Shown: piece by piece, positions 8,992 to 17,381 of the stretch
Layout: each line of letters begins with the position of its first letter
Position numbering within the stretch: position 1 is the stretch's first letter
NCBI RefSeq assembly: GCF_012726345.1
Contig: NZ_PTXN01000003.1
Coordinates: 1-40,964, forward strand
DNA: 40,964 nt
Direction: 5' to 3'
Source of the DNA: Marinomonas sp. UCMA 3892
GTDB lineage: Bacteria > Pseudomonadota > Gammaproteobacteria > Pseudomonadales > Marinomonadaceae
Made by a program: the position numbers and the translations under genes
The notes under the pieces: model-generated
What the model was told of the DNA's origin: nothing
The model's database searches: none
The model's input: only the letters and a program-made list of their open reading frames with translations

Positions 8992-9537
8992 ATGACAGAA
9001 CACGAAACAAACAATACATTGCTAAATTCATTAGCACTTGCTCTGGTGGAGCACCCACGTGCCTCACTACAGGAACTCGCTTGTGCTATCGGAGTGAGTA
9101 AAGCTACGCTGTATCGTTTTTGTCGAACCCGAGAGAACCTAATTGAAAGGCTTATACAACGCAGTATCGAATCGTATCAGGAAGCGATTCGAGACGCAGA
9201 TTTAGATACCGCAGAGCCACGAGAAGGCATTCGTAGGCTGCTAGAAAACTACTATATGAATAAAGAGCTGACTATTTTCATCATTCAGTATTGGCAGCCG
9301 GAGCTATTAGAAAATGGTGAGTGTTTAAAGGCACAAGAAAAAATTGATGCATTTTTCTTAAGGGGTCAGCAAAGCGGCCACTTTCGCGTAGATATTAGTG
9401 CAGCGGCTATTGCAGAGTGCTTCCATGGTTTATTCTTTGCCATGATAGAAGCGGAGCGACTAGGACGGGTACCCAGAACACGAGTATTAACTATAATAGA
9501 ATTAATACTGCTAGAAGGTGCTAGTACAGCATCCTAA
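8992..9537 (+). CDS. TetR/AcrR-family transcriptional regulator
   Basis: A 181-residue protein with an N-terminal helix-turn-helix (A-S-L-Q-E-L-A-C-A-I-G-V-S-K-A-T-L-Y-R-F-C-R-T-R-E-N-L, about residues 24-50) and an all-helical C-terminal ligand domain. The start is ATG at 8992 behind a weak GGATAGAGA site. It diverges from the RND pump operon, the usual arrangement for a local repressor of an efflux pump, and an inverted repeat at 8821 could be its operator. It converges on the LysE-type gene with a 23-base gap. The inducing ligand is unknown. Confidence 0.88.
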   Translation: MTEHETNNTLLNSLALALVEHPRASLQELACAIGVSKATLYRFCRTRENLIERLIQRSIESYQEAIRDADLDTAEPREGIRRLLENYYMNKELTIFIIQYWQPELLENGECLKAQEKIDAFFLRGQQSGHFRVDISAAAIAECFHGLFFAMIEAERLGRVPRTRVLTIIELILLEGASTAS

Positions 9538-9560
9538 AAGAGGTGTTTAATACGCAAATG

Positions 9561-10196
9561 CTAGCGCTGGCTTAGAGCAAGTTTTACACCGAAGCCCATC
9601 AACAATACGCCAGTTAAGCCATCTAAAACTAACGCAACTTTTGGTCGCGCCAACCAAACTCGCGCTTTATGAACCATAAGCGCAAGAAACGTTTGCCACA
9701 CCATCGCTATGACAAAGTGAAGTGAAGCCATAAAGAGCGATTGAGCCAGCGCTGAATGGCTCGAATCAATAAATTGCGGCAAAAATGCCATATAGAAAAT
9801 AATCGGCTTTGGATTTAATACGTTAGACAAAACACCCTGACGAAAGCTGCCCCAAGACGTCAGTGATTTAGGATTTTTTGCGTCTTTAAATGTCATTCCT
9901 ACCGGATTCATCGCACTGCGAATTGCTTGCACACCCAAGTACACAAGATAGGCGGCTCCCACCAACTTAAACGCAGTAAACAAACCAGCAGACCCCAACA
10001 AAATAACCGACAAGCCTAACGCCGACACCGTCGCATGTGCGAACAGCCCCATGCATATTCCTAAGCTAGTCAAAAAGCCCAAACGCCAACCACCTGATGC
10101 TGCATTACGCATTACAAGAATAGTATCCACGCCTGGGCTCATGGTCAGCACAGTGATAGCGGCTAAAAAAGGCAACCATTGGAAATGTTCTAACAT
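9561..10196 (-). CDS. LysE/RhtB-family amino-acid exporter
   Basis: Inner-membrane translocator of 211 residues with about six hydrophobic segments. The N-terminus (F-L-A-A-I-T-V-L-T-M-S-P-G-V-D-T-I-L-V-M-R-N) carries the conserved S-P-G-x-D motif, and F-R-Q-G-V-L-S-N-V-L-N-P-K-P-I-I-F-Y is the second family signature. Members export amino acids such as homoserine, threonine or lysine. It follows the DUF1007 gene by 40 bases and the homoserine kinase gene stands further upstream, so a role in homoserine/threonine efflux is an attractive inference only. Confidence 0.9.
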   Translation of the reverse strand: MLEHFQWLPFLAAITVLTMSPGVDTILVMRNAASGGWRLGFLTSLGICMGLFAHATVSALGLSVILLGSAGLFTAFKLVGAAYLVYLGVQAIRSAMNPVGMTFKDAKNPKSLTSWGSFRQGVLSNVLNPKPIIFYMAFLPQFIDSSHSALAQSLFMASLHFVIAMVWQTFLALMVHKARVWLARPKVALVLDGLTGVLLMGFGVKLALSQR

Positions 10197-10236
10197 GAGC
10201 TTCTACCTTAAAAAGACGCTAACCAACAAAATGCAA

Positions 10237-10803
10237 CTAAGACCGACAGGTCAAATCAACCCAAACCGCTACGGATGTTTCGGTTGCTTCCCTTTCTACA
10301 GGCGTACAAATTTCCGCTAATGCACCAGATAGCTGTACCAAGCCTTCTTCCAACGGCTCCATCGCAAAATACAATTCGTCGTCACCAAAGGCCAAACTCA
10401 AAGTCGAGGTTTCAAGATTAACCGGAGTTGGCAAATCAATACCCAATCGAATCCACAACATTTGGTCACGAATGCGAACATCCAAAATACGCACGCCTTT
10501 TGGTATAAGATCAGCGCCATCTTGCTTCATCTTGATAAAAAAACCGTAGTTTTCAAAGCTTTTCAATACGTCGATCATGTCGAGTTTTTCTTGGCCTTTT
10601 AACTCGCCATCACCATCGACATCGTATTCGGCAATCAAGCTTGTGGAAGTAAAAAGATCCAAACTCCACGTTGCCTCAAGGCTTTCTACATTAGCTTGAT
10701 CCACTTTGACTCGATACTGTGAATCCACCCAAACATGAGGATGCGCCATGGCTGATCCAGCGAACAAAGCTGTAACGCACAAACACAACAAAAAACGCAT
10801 CAA
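10237..10803 (-). CDS. DUF1007 family periplasmic protein
   Basis: A 188-residue protein with a clear signal peptide (MMRFLLCLCVTALFAGSAMA) leading into H-P-H-V-W-V-D, the hallmark start of DUF1007 proteins. An EF-hand-like loop D-V-D-G-D-G-E-L lies near residue 62. DUF1007 genes are commonly found next to NicO-type metal permeases and are thought to act as their periplasmic partner. Here the NicO gene is about 7 kb away, separated by the efflux pump, so the pair may have been split by insertion or rearrangement. It lies 53 bases after the homoserine kinase stop and may be cotranscribed with it. Confidence 0.85.
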   Translation of the reverse strand: MMRFLLCLCVTALFAGSAMAHPHVWVDSQYRVKVDQANVESLEATWSLDLFTSTSLIAEYDVDGDGELKGQEKLDMIDVLKSFENYGFFIKMKQDGADLIPKGVRILDVRIRDQMLWIRLGIDLPTPVNLETSTLSLAFGDDELYFAMEPLEEGLVQLSGALAEICTPVEREATETSVAVWVDLTCRS

Positions 10804-10856
10804 CTGTTACCTTTTAAAAACGCTTTAAAAAAAATGTACTTTAAATTAACCGTGCT

Positions 10857-11819
10857 TTATTGAAATTCGACCAAGCTCGGAGTAAATCTCACTCGCGCTT
10901 CTAAAATACGCTGAAACTCAAGAGGATCATGTTGTTGCGCCAAACGCTCAGGGTCATGCTTTGCGCCATGCCAAGCTTCCAGACGAGACAGCCAAAAACG
11001 TAGCGCGGCGATTTTTAACATAAATGGCCAAGCCAACACTTCTTCAGGGCTGGCTTCACGTTCATGCAAATAGGCTTTTATTAACGCTTTATATTTCGCT
11101 TTGTCTAATTCGCCTGTCGCCATATCTGAACACCAATCGTTCACCACAATAGCCAAATCGTACATTACCCATGAATGGCAAGCATTGTAGAAATCGATAA
11201 TGGCAGACAACTTATTACCTTCAAACAAGGTGTTGTTGTAGAACAAATCACCATGAATCGTGGTCTTAGGAAGGTCCGGATGTTGTGCAATAAAGGCATC
11301 GAATTCTGCGATTTGTGACAACAGTAATTGTGCTTGTTCTGGCTCTAACTCGTTAGCAATGGCTTGGCTGGTCTTATGCCACCAAGCAACACCACGATGG
11401 CTATCACGATGAACGGGGAAATCTTCACCAGCAATGTGTAACTTGGCTAATGCTTCACCCATTAATCGACAAGACGTTTCATCCGTGCCTTTTAGCTCCC
11501 CACCGGGGAAGCAATCAACAATAATAGTCGGTCGACCATTTACTTCACGTAGGCGTTCACCATGGATATCGATCAACGCAGCTGGAACATTAAAACCTTT
11601 GTGTTTCAAATGCGCGACAACGTCTAAAAAGTACGGCACTTCGTCTAAATCAAACTCTTCAAACAAGGTAACCACATACTTTCCTGTGGTCGTTGTCAGA
11701 AAGTAGTTTGTGTTTTCTACCCCTCCGGAAATGCCTTGGAACGAAACCAGTTCACCTAAATAATAGTCAGCCACTAAGGCACGCATGTCAGAGTCCGAAA
11801 GGGAAGTGTAAACAGCCAA
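10857..11819 (-). CDS. thrB: Homoserine kinase (ThrB, choline/aminoglycoside-kinase fold)
   Basis: Phosphorylates L-homoserine with ATP in the threonine pathway. This is the APH-fold type found in Pseudomonas and relatives, not the GHMP type of E. coli. The 320-residue length fits. N-terminal F-Q-G-I-S-G-G-V-E-N-T-N-Y-F-L is the nucleotide loop, and I-H-G-D-L-F-Y-N-N-T-L-F (Brenner motif) with I-I-D-F-Y-N-A-C are the catalytic and metal-binding segments. Its position a few kilobases from polA resembles the Pseudomonas gene order. It heads a probable leftward unit with DUF1007 and the LysE-type gene. Confidence 0.92.
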   Translation of the reverse strand: MAVYTSLSDSDMRALVADYYLGELVSFQGISGGVENTNYFLTTTTGKYVVTLFEEFDLDEVPYFLDVVAHLKHKGFNVPAALIDIHGERLREVNGRPTIIVDCFPGGELKGTDETSCRLMGEALAKLHIAGEDFPVHRDSHRGVAWWHKTSQAIANELEPEQAQLLLSQIAEFDAFIAQHPDLPKTTIHGDLFYNNTLFEGNKLSAIIDFYNACHSWVMYDLAIVVNDWCSDMATGELDKAKYKALIKAYLHEREASPEEVLAWPFMLKIAALRFWLSRLEAWHGAKHDPERLAQQHDPLEFQRILEARVRFTPSLVEFQ

Positions 11820-12061
11820 GTTTCTACCTATTGTTGTCTAAAAGAGATGGAATAAAAAATTATTGCCTATGCTCTACAATTAACCCCGAAAGGTCAATTC
11901 TAAGTAGCGTAAATAGGCCTTTTTATATACACATTTTATCGAGCAATTCATTTATTTGTTACAACCTAGTTAATTTCAGAGACATATATTAACCAAGGGA
12001 CAACAGCAAATTCGTAACAAGCCTTCTATTATTGAATAACAAACTCAACTGAAAGCCTCTT

Positions 12062-13150
12062 ATGATGATCTATGACGATGAGAAAAAAATCACTGTATCT
12101 GCCGTATATCGGCTACTTATTGCTTCATTTTTAACAAGCACTGCTTTTGCTATTTTTTTTAACACTTACCCTACTGCCCATATCATCGATTCGATAATTC
12201 CAAGTATCGACGCTATCGTCCTACTTATTGTACTAATCTACTATCACTACAATCCCCACACAGATATAAATAAAATCATTGTTTTTTATATCATTTTTTT
12301 CATTCTGACCTTTTCACCGTCGGCTATTTACTATGTCTTTATGGCTTGGAACAGTGAGTGGCGTTTTATCGATGAATATCCACCGGTTACTGGCCTTATG
12401 ATGGCGATTATCATGCTAGGTATCATCATGTTACCAAAGCGATATAAACGTTACATAGTTCTAATGTGGGCCTCTACTGCTCTACCTATAATCTGCTACC
12501 TCCTCAATCATCCAGAGGAATTACAAACACCCCGCGGTTATGAACTGATCGGAACATTTGGCTCTGCAAGTCTATTGCTCTACACCGTCTTTCCCTATCA
12601 AAAAAGCATTCGCAGACACATCAACAAAGTCACCGGAGACCTTCGTCGCTACGAGCTAGAAGCCGGTCGGGATTATTTAACCGATATCTATAACCGTAGA
12701 GGCTTGGACCTTTGGTTAGGACAACTCAATCATGATGATAAGGTTGCTGTTTTGCTTATCGATGTAGATCATTTTAAGCAGATAAATGACCGTCATGGTC
12801 ACTCAATTGGCGACCGAGTTTTGGTGGAGGTGGCGTCTCGTCTACGTACTATTTACTTCGAGAAACATACCATTGCCCGTTGGGGCGGTGAAGAATTCGC
12901 TGTGGTATTAGTTAACCCAAAAACTAATACCTTGCCTTTTATTAGCTCTATGTTTCAACACGCATTAGGCACCTTGCCATATAAATCTGTTGGCAAAATT
13001 ACCGTTAGCGTTGGTGTATCTAGCATCGCCCATCACGATAACTTTTTAGACTTGATAAACCAAGCAGATAAAGCGCTCTATACAGCAAAGGACAATGGTC
13101 GAGACCAAGCTGTTATGTACAACAGAATTCACCCTCAACTAGCCGACTAA
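12062..13150 (+). CDS. Membrane-bound diguanylate cyclase (GGDEF domain)
   Basis: A 362-residue protein with six or so hydrophobic segments in the first ~180 residues and a C-terminal GGDEF domain. The domain has D-V-D-H-F-K-Q-I-N-D-R-H-G-H for metal and substrate binding and an active-site R-W-G-G-E-E-F, so it should make cyclic di-GMP from GTP. The residues just before the active site (F-E-K-H-T-I-A-R-W) do not form the RxxD inhibitory site, so product inhibition is probably absent. Two ATGs sit together at 12062 and 12065; either could start. The membrane part resembles no named sensor domain I can identify. It stands alone. Confidence 0.92.
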   Translation: MMIYDDEKKITVSAVYRLLIASFLTSTAFAIFFNTYPTAHIIDSIIPSIDAIVLLIVLIYYHYNPHTDINKIIVFYIIFFILTFSPSAIYYVFMAWNSEWRFIDEYPPVTGLMMAIIMLGIIMLPKRYKRYIVLMWASTALPIICYLLNHPEELQTPRGYELIGTFGSASLLLYTVFPYQKSIRRHINKVTGDLRRYELEAGRDYLTDIYNRRGLDLWLGQLNHDDKVAVLLIDVDHFKQINDRHGHSIGDRVLVEVASRLRTIYFEKHTIARWGGEEFAVVLVNPKTNTLPFISSMFQHALGTLPYKSVGKITVSVGVSSIAHHDNFLDLINQADKALYTAKDNGRDQAVMYNRIHPQLAD

Positions 13151-13199
13151 GTCAAAAAGATCAGAGTTAGTGTGGGAAGTAATGTTAAAAACATGCGAT

Positions 13200-13895
13200 T
13201 TAACGCTTATTCAGAAAAATCTGCTCACGCCATAACTCCCAACGCTGCCGTAGCTCATTACCTGCAATCGGCACGCTAATATCCAAACGTTCCATATGTC
13301 GAATCCTATCAACTCGAAAATGACGATACTGCTGACGCTGTTCACACCATGCGATTAATAAACAATAGGCTTCGTCATACCCTAGAATAATGGGCCACAC
13401 CACTCTTTCGGATTTATTTTCATCTCGATCGAAATAGGTAATACGTAGCTTTTTGTTTGCTCTAATGGCCTCTCGCAAATACCGTGTATCTTGTTTTTCT
13501 GACTCCAACTCTCTGGGTTTTATGCGCACACCCGCATCGCTCAGCGTGGAAATAAAACTGGGAGGAATAACGTCTCTAATTTTAGCAAAGACATCTTTGG
13601 CGGAATTGCCTATCGTTTTATCCGGAAGGCTTTGCACTAGCTGAACACCTAAAACCAGCGCTTCCAGCTCATCTTGCGTGAACATCAAAGGAGGCATGTT
13701 GTAAAATTCGCTTAATGTATAACCTAAACCCGCCTCTCCTTCGATTGGCACCCTTTGCCCAACCAAATCGGCAATGTCTCGATAAACCGTTCGCTTAGAA
13801 ACCTCTAACTCCTCAGCCAACTTAGCCGCGGTCACAGGTCTATTTACCCGCCTCAATATTTGAATGAGTTGAAACAATCTATCGGCACGTCGCAT
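13200..13895 (-). CDS. WYL-domain transcriptional regulator (YafY-like)
   Basis: A 231-residue DeoR/YafY-type regulator. The N-terminal helix-turn-helix contains V-T-A-A-K-L-A-E-E-L-E-V-S-K-R-T-V-Y-R-D (about residues 20-39) and G-Y-T-L, and the C-terminal half has the WYL-type ligand fold (R-I-T-Y-F-D-R-D ... Y-C-L-L-I-A-W-C ... H-F-R-V-D-R-I). ATG at 13895 is preceded by AGGAG. It diverges from the VOC gene with an 85-base gap, so that gene is its likely target. Regulators of this kind next to glyoxalase-fold proteins are frequent; the inducer is unknown. Confidence 0.9.
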   Translation of the reverse strand: MRRADRLFQLIQILRRVNRPVTAAKLAEELEVSKRTVYRDIADLVGQRVPIEGEAGLGYTLSEFYNMPPLMFTQDELEALVLGVQLVQSLPDKTIGNSAKDVFAKIRDVIPPSFISTLSDAGVRIKPRELESEKQDTRYLREAIRANKKLRITYFDRDENKSERVVWPIILGYDEAYCLLIAWCEQRQQYRHFRVDRIRHMERLDISVPIAGNELRQRWELWREQIFLNKR

Positions 13896-13919
13896 TTTTT
13901 TCTCCTATTGCCACAACGC

Positions 13920-13938
13920 TGTCAGCATCAGGGTGACA
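13920..13938. promoter_or_regulatory. Possible operator between WYL regulator and VOC gene
   Basis: TGTCA and TGACA form an inverted repeat with a 9-base spacer in the 85-base divergent gap. Symmetry and placement suit the WYL regulator, but short 5-base arms occur by chance. Confidence 0.3.
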
Positions 13939-13980
13939 TACTCATTTTGCACTCTCTGACTCTCATTAAAAAGGTGAAGT

Positions 13981-14382
13981 ATGAATCTATTTTCCACTCG
14001 GCTCATTGTTAACGACATCAAAAAGATGGTTAGCTTCTACGAATTTATTAGCGAACGGGAAGCGGACTGGCTCGCTCCCGTATTTGCTGAATTAAAAACA
14101 GAAAAGGCTCATTTAGCATTCGGCAGTGTAGAAACCGTTGCCCTGTTTAAAGAAGGTTGCGCTGAACCCTCTTCCAACCGCACGGCGATTCTCGAATTCT
14201 TAGTAGATGATGTTGATAAAGAATTTGAACGTCTGGAAAACCAGGTCGATCTGGTTCACCCTCCTAAAGACATGCCTTGGGGTAACCGAACCTTTCAATT
14301 TAGAGACCCAGAAGGCAACCTAGTGTCATTTTTCACACCTAAAACCAGCGAGGCAAAAGATCGTTTTAATCTAGGAGCCTAG
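13981..14382 (+). CDS. VOC-superfamily (glyoxalase/bleomycin-resistance fold) protein
   Basis: A 133-residue protein with the paired beta-alpha-beta-beta-beta modules of the vicinal-oxygen-chelate fold. The first module (F-S-T-R-L-I-V-N-D-I-K-K-M-V-S-F-Y) and the closing segment P-W-G-N-R-T-F-Q-F-R-D-P-E-G-N-L-V-S-F-F are typical. It could be a small dioxygenase, isomerase or binding protein; the substrate is not predictable. AGGTGA precedes the ATG. It is transcribed away from the WYL regulator and ends in a strong terminator, so it is a single-gene unit. Confidence 0.88.
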   Translation: MNLFSTRLIVNDIKKMVSFYEFISEREADWLAPVFAELKTEKAHLAFGSVETVALFKEGCAEPSSNRTAILEFLVDDVDKEFERLENQVDLVHPPKDMPWGNRTFQFRDPEGNLVSFFTPKTSEAKDRFNLGA

Positions 14383-14404
14383 TGTCTCAACGTCCACTTT
14401 CTCT

Positions 14405-14437
14405 ATTGGTCTAACTTTCGTTAGGCCAATAACCGTT
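14405..14437 (+). terminator. Terminator after the VOC gene
   Basis: ATTGGTCTAAC and GTTAGGCCAAT pair around TTTC (one mismatch), followed by AACCG and a T run. It isolates the VOC gene from polA. Confidence 0.85.
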
Positions 14438-14553
14438 TTTTATTGTTGGATTGACAATCCTACTTAAAACTTAATTCGCCATTTTGGCTGTAAAAACACG
14501 CTCAAACACATAGAATAGACCTCATATTTGCCGATTCATAAAGAGGTTCTATT

Positions 14554-17337
14554 TTGGCTACGGATTCAACAACACGCACACCACCTATGGTTTTGGTAGA
14601 CGGCTCGTCTTACCTTTACCGAGCATTCCACGCGATTCCACCTATGCACACCAGCGATGGCCAACCGACCAACGCCACGCGTGGGGTGATCAGCATGATC
14701 CGCAGCCTTATCAAAACCTACCCTGATTCCCCCATGGTCATCATCTTCGACGCCAAGGGCAAAACCTTCCGCGACGAGATCTACAGCGAATACAAAGCGC
14801 ACCGCCCGCCTATGCCGGACGATCTTCGCCCACAAATCGAGCCAATTCACCGTGTGGTAGAAGCCATGGGCTTGCCTTTGGTCATTGTTGATGGTGTGGA
14901 AGCCGACGACGTGATCGGCACCATCGCCAAACAAGTGGGCGAACAAGGCCGTGAAGTGGTGGTTTCCACGGGCGATAAAGACATGGCTCAGTTGGTTACC
15001 GACAAAGTCACCCTTGTGAACACCATGAACAACACGGTAATGGACATCCAAGGCGTAAAAGACAAATTCGGCATTCCGCCAGAACTGATCATCGATTACC
15101 TCGCACTGATGGGCGACAAAGTCGATAACATCCCAGGCGTACCAGGCGTGGGTGAAAAAACCGCTCTTGCCTTATTGCAAGGCTTGGGCAGCATCAAAGA
15201 CATCTACACCCGCTTAGACGAAATCGCTGATTTGGGCTTCCGTGGTTCTAAAACCATGAAGCAAAAAATGGAAGACAACAAAGAAATGGCGGAATTGTCT
15301 TACACCTTGGCGACCATCAAATGCGACGTGGAACTGCCATTCGAACCACAAGAATTGAAAAACGGCGAAGCGGACAAAGAAAAACTGCGCGAGTGGTTCA
15401 CCAAACTCGAATTCAAAACCTGGCTGTCTGACCTAGATAAAGCACCAAGCGTCGAAACCGCCAGCGACACCGTTGGCAATGCTTCCTCAGAGCAAAATGG
15501 CCAAGTGGAAACACCTGTTAAATCCGATCTCGAAGCCAACTACGACACCATCTTAGACAAAGACAGCTTCAACAAATGGCTAGAGAAAATCCAAGCCGCC
15601 GAGCTGGTTGCCTTCGATACCGAAACCACCTCGCTGAACTACATGGCGGCGGAATTAGTTGGCTTATCCTTCTCGGTAGAAGCAGGCGAAGCCGCTTACG
15701 TTCCCGTCGCCCATGATTACGAAGGTGCACCAGAACAACTGGATCGCGATTGGGTACTAGAACAGCTAAAACCTTGGTTAGAAGACGACAGCAAAGCCAA
15801 AGTCGGCCAGCATCTCAAATACGATGCCAACGTACTAAACAACTACGACATCACCTTGCGTGGCATTGCTTACGACACCATGTTGGAATCTTATGTGTAC
15901 AATTCCGTGAGTTCACGTCACGACATGGACACATTAGCAAGCAAATTCCTTGGCCACACCTGCGTCAGCTTTGAAGACATTGCTGGCAAAGGCGCGAAAC
16001 AAAAAACCTTCAACCAAATCGATTTAGAAGTAGCCGCTTTCTACGCCGCGGAAGACGCCGACATCACCTTACGTTTGCACCAAGCCATTTGGCCGAAAAT
16101 CGAAACCACGCCAGAATTAGTCAGCATTTTCAAAGACATCGAATGCCCGCTGATTCCGGTATTGGCAAAAATGGAACAAACTGGTGCCTTGATTGACCCA
16201 GAACTGCTTCATGCACAAAGCAGCGAGATCGCCGCCAAACTGCAAGAGCTGGAAATCAAAGCCCACGAAGAAGCGGGCGAAAGCTTCAACTTAAGCTCGC
16301 CAAAACAACTGCAAGTCATCTTGTTCGAAAAACAAGGCTTGCCGGTTATCAAGAAAACACCAAAAGGCCAACCATCCACGGCAGAGCCGATCTTGCAAGA
16401 ACTGGCGCAAGACCACGAACTGCCACGTTTGATCATGGAACACCGTACTCTATCTAAGTTGAAATCAACTTACACCGACAAACTACCAGAGATGATCCAA
16501 AAAACCGGCCGCATTCATACGTCCTACCATCAAGCGATTACCGCGACGGGCCGTTTGTCGTCGACCGATCCGAACTTGCAGAACATCCCAATTCGTTCTG
16601 CTGAAGGTCGTCGTATTCGCCAAGCCTTCATCGCGCCTAAAGGCTACAAGTTAGTGGCGGCCGACTACTCTCAAGTCGAATTACGCATCATGGCGCACTT
16701 GTCCCAAGATCCGGGCTTATTAGACGCTTTCACCAAAGACGCCGACGTGCACAAAGCCACTGCTGCGGAAGTGTTCGAAGTCAGCCTAGACGAAGTCACC
16801 ACAGAACAGCGCCGCCGCGCGAAAGCCATCAACTTCGGTTTGATCTACGGCATGTCTGCCTTTGGTCTAGCGAAACAACTGGGCATTGGTCGCCCAGAAG
16901 CAGGCAAATACATCAAACGCTACTTCGAACGTTACCCAGGCGTACAGCAATACATGGAAAACACCCGCGAAGGCGCGAAAGAAAAAGGCTATGTGGAAAC
17001 CATCTACGGCCGCCGCTTGTACCTGCCAGACATCAAAGCGAAAAACGCCATGATGCGCCAAGCCGCCGAACGCACCGCGATCAACGCCCCGATGCAAGGC
17101 TCCGCCGCCGACATCATCAAACGCGCCATGATCAAAATGCACGACTGGCTAGCAGACACCGACCTAGACGTGAAAATGATCATGCAAGTACACGATGAAC
17201 TCATCTTCGAAGTGGCCGAAAAAGACCTAGAGGCTGCGCAAAAGAAAATCGTCGACATCATGCAAAACAGTAGTCAGATTGACGTACCGCTGTTGGTTGA
17301 GGCCGGGGTTGGGGACAACTGGGACGAGGCGCATTGA
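14554..17337 (+). CDS. polA: DNA polymerase I
   Basis: Repair and Okazaki-fragment polymerase, 927 residues, with all three domains. The 5'-3' nuclease is at about 1-300 (V-L-V-D-G-S-S-Y-L-Y-R-A-F-H ... E-A-D-D-V-I-G-T). An intact 3'-5' proofreading domain starts near 325, with metal ligands D355 and E357 in F-D-T-E-T-T. The polymerase domain has motif A D-Y-S-Q-V-E-L-R (D704), O-helix R-R-R-A-K-A-I-N-F-G-L-I-Y-G and motif C V-H-D-E-L. The start is TTG at 14554 with AGAGG upstream; the first ATG (14587) would remove residues normally present in PolA. Base use is more GC-rich than the region that follows. Its last codons are partly duplicated at 24692-24742. Confidence 0.97.
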   Translation: MATDSTTRTPPMVLVDGSSYLYRAFHAIPPMHTSDGQPTNATRGVISMIRSLIKTYPDSPMVIIFDAKGKTFRDEIYSEYKAHRPPMPDDLRPQIEPIHRVVEAMGLPLVIVDGVEADDVIGTIAKQVGEQGREVVVSTGDKDMAQLVTDKVTLVNTMNNTVMDIQGVKDKFGIPPELIIDYLALMGDKVDNIPGVPGVGEKTALALLQGLGSIKDIYTRLDEIADLGFRGSKTMKQKMEDNKEMAELSYTLATIKCDVELPFEPQELKNGEADKEKLREWFTKLEFKTWLSDLDKAPSVETASDTVGNASSEQNGQVETPVKSDLEANYDTILDKDSFNKWLEKIQAAELVAFDTETTSLNYMAAELVGLSFSVEAGEAAYVPVAHDYEGAPEQLDRDWVLEQLKPWLEDDSKAKVGQHLKYDANVLNNYDITLRGIAYDTMLESYVYNSVSSRHDMDTLASKFLGHTCVSFEDIAGKGAKQKTFNQIDLEVAAFYAAEDADITLRLHQAIWPKIETTPELVSIFKDIECPLIPVLAKMEQTGALIDPELLHAQSSEIAAKLQELEIKAHEEAGESFNLSSPKQLQVILFEKQGLPVIKKTPKGQPSTAEPILQELAQDHELPRLIMEHRTLSKLKSTYTDKLPEMIQKTGRIHTSYHQAITATGRLSSTDPNLQNIPIRSAEGRRIRQAFIAPKGYKLVAADYSQVELRIMAHLSQDPGLLDAFTKDADVHKATAAEVFEVSLDEVTTEQRRRAKAINFGLIYGMSAFGLAKQLGIGRPEAGKYIKRYFERYPGVQQYMENTREGAKEKGYVETIYGRRLYLPDIKAKNAMMRQAAERTAINAPMQGSAADIIKRAMIKMHDWLADTDLDVKMIMQVHDELIFEVAEKDLEAAQKKIVDIMQNSSQIDVPLLVEAGVGDNWDEAH

Positions 17338-17350
17338 GGCGCCTCGTTTA
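17325..17350 (+). terminator. polA terminator overlapping the stop codon
   Basis: CGAGGCGC and GCGCCTCG form a perfect 8-base stem with a six-base loop that contains most of the TGA stop, followed by a short T-rich stretch. A related but mutated hairpin follows the polA-tail copy at 24742. Confidence 0.7.
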
Positions 17351-17381
17351 ATTGATTTAGATAAGCTGAAATGGATATTCT

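Noticed and set aside
14566..15051. 161-codon open frame on the strand opposite polA, and similar long antisense frames in the UvrA-like gene (35159-35545, 37481-37912) and hydrolase (33351-33779)
   Set aside because: They mirror the codon pattern of strong sense genes, have no ribosome sites and no recognisable domains.
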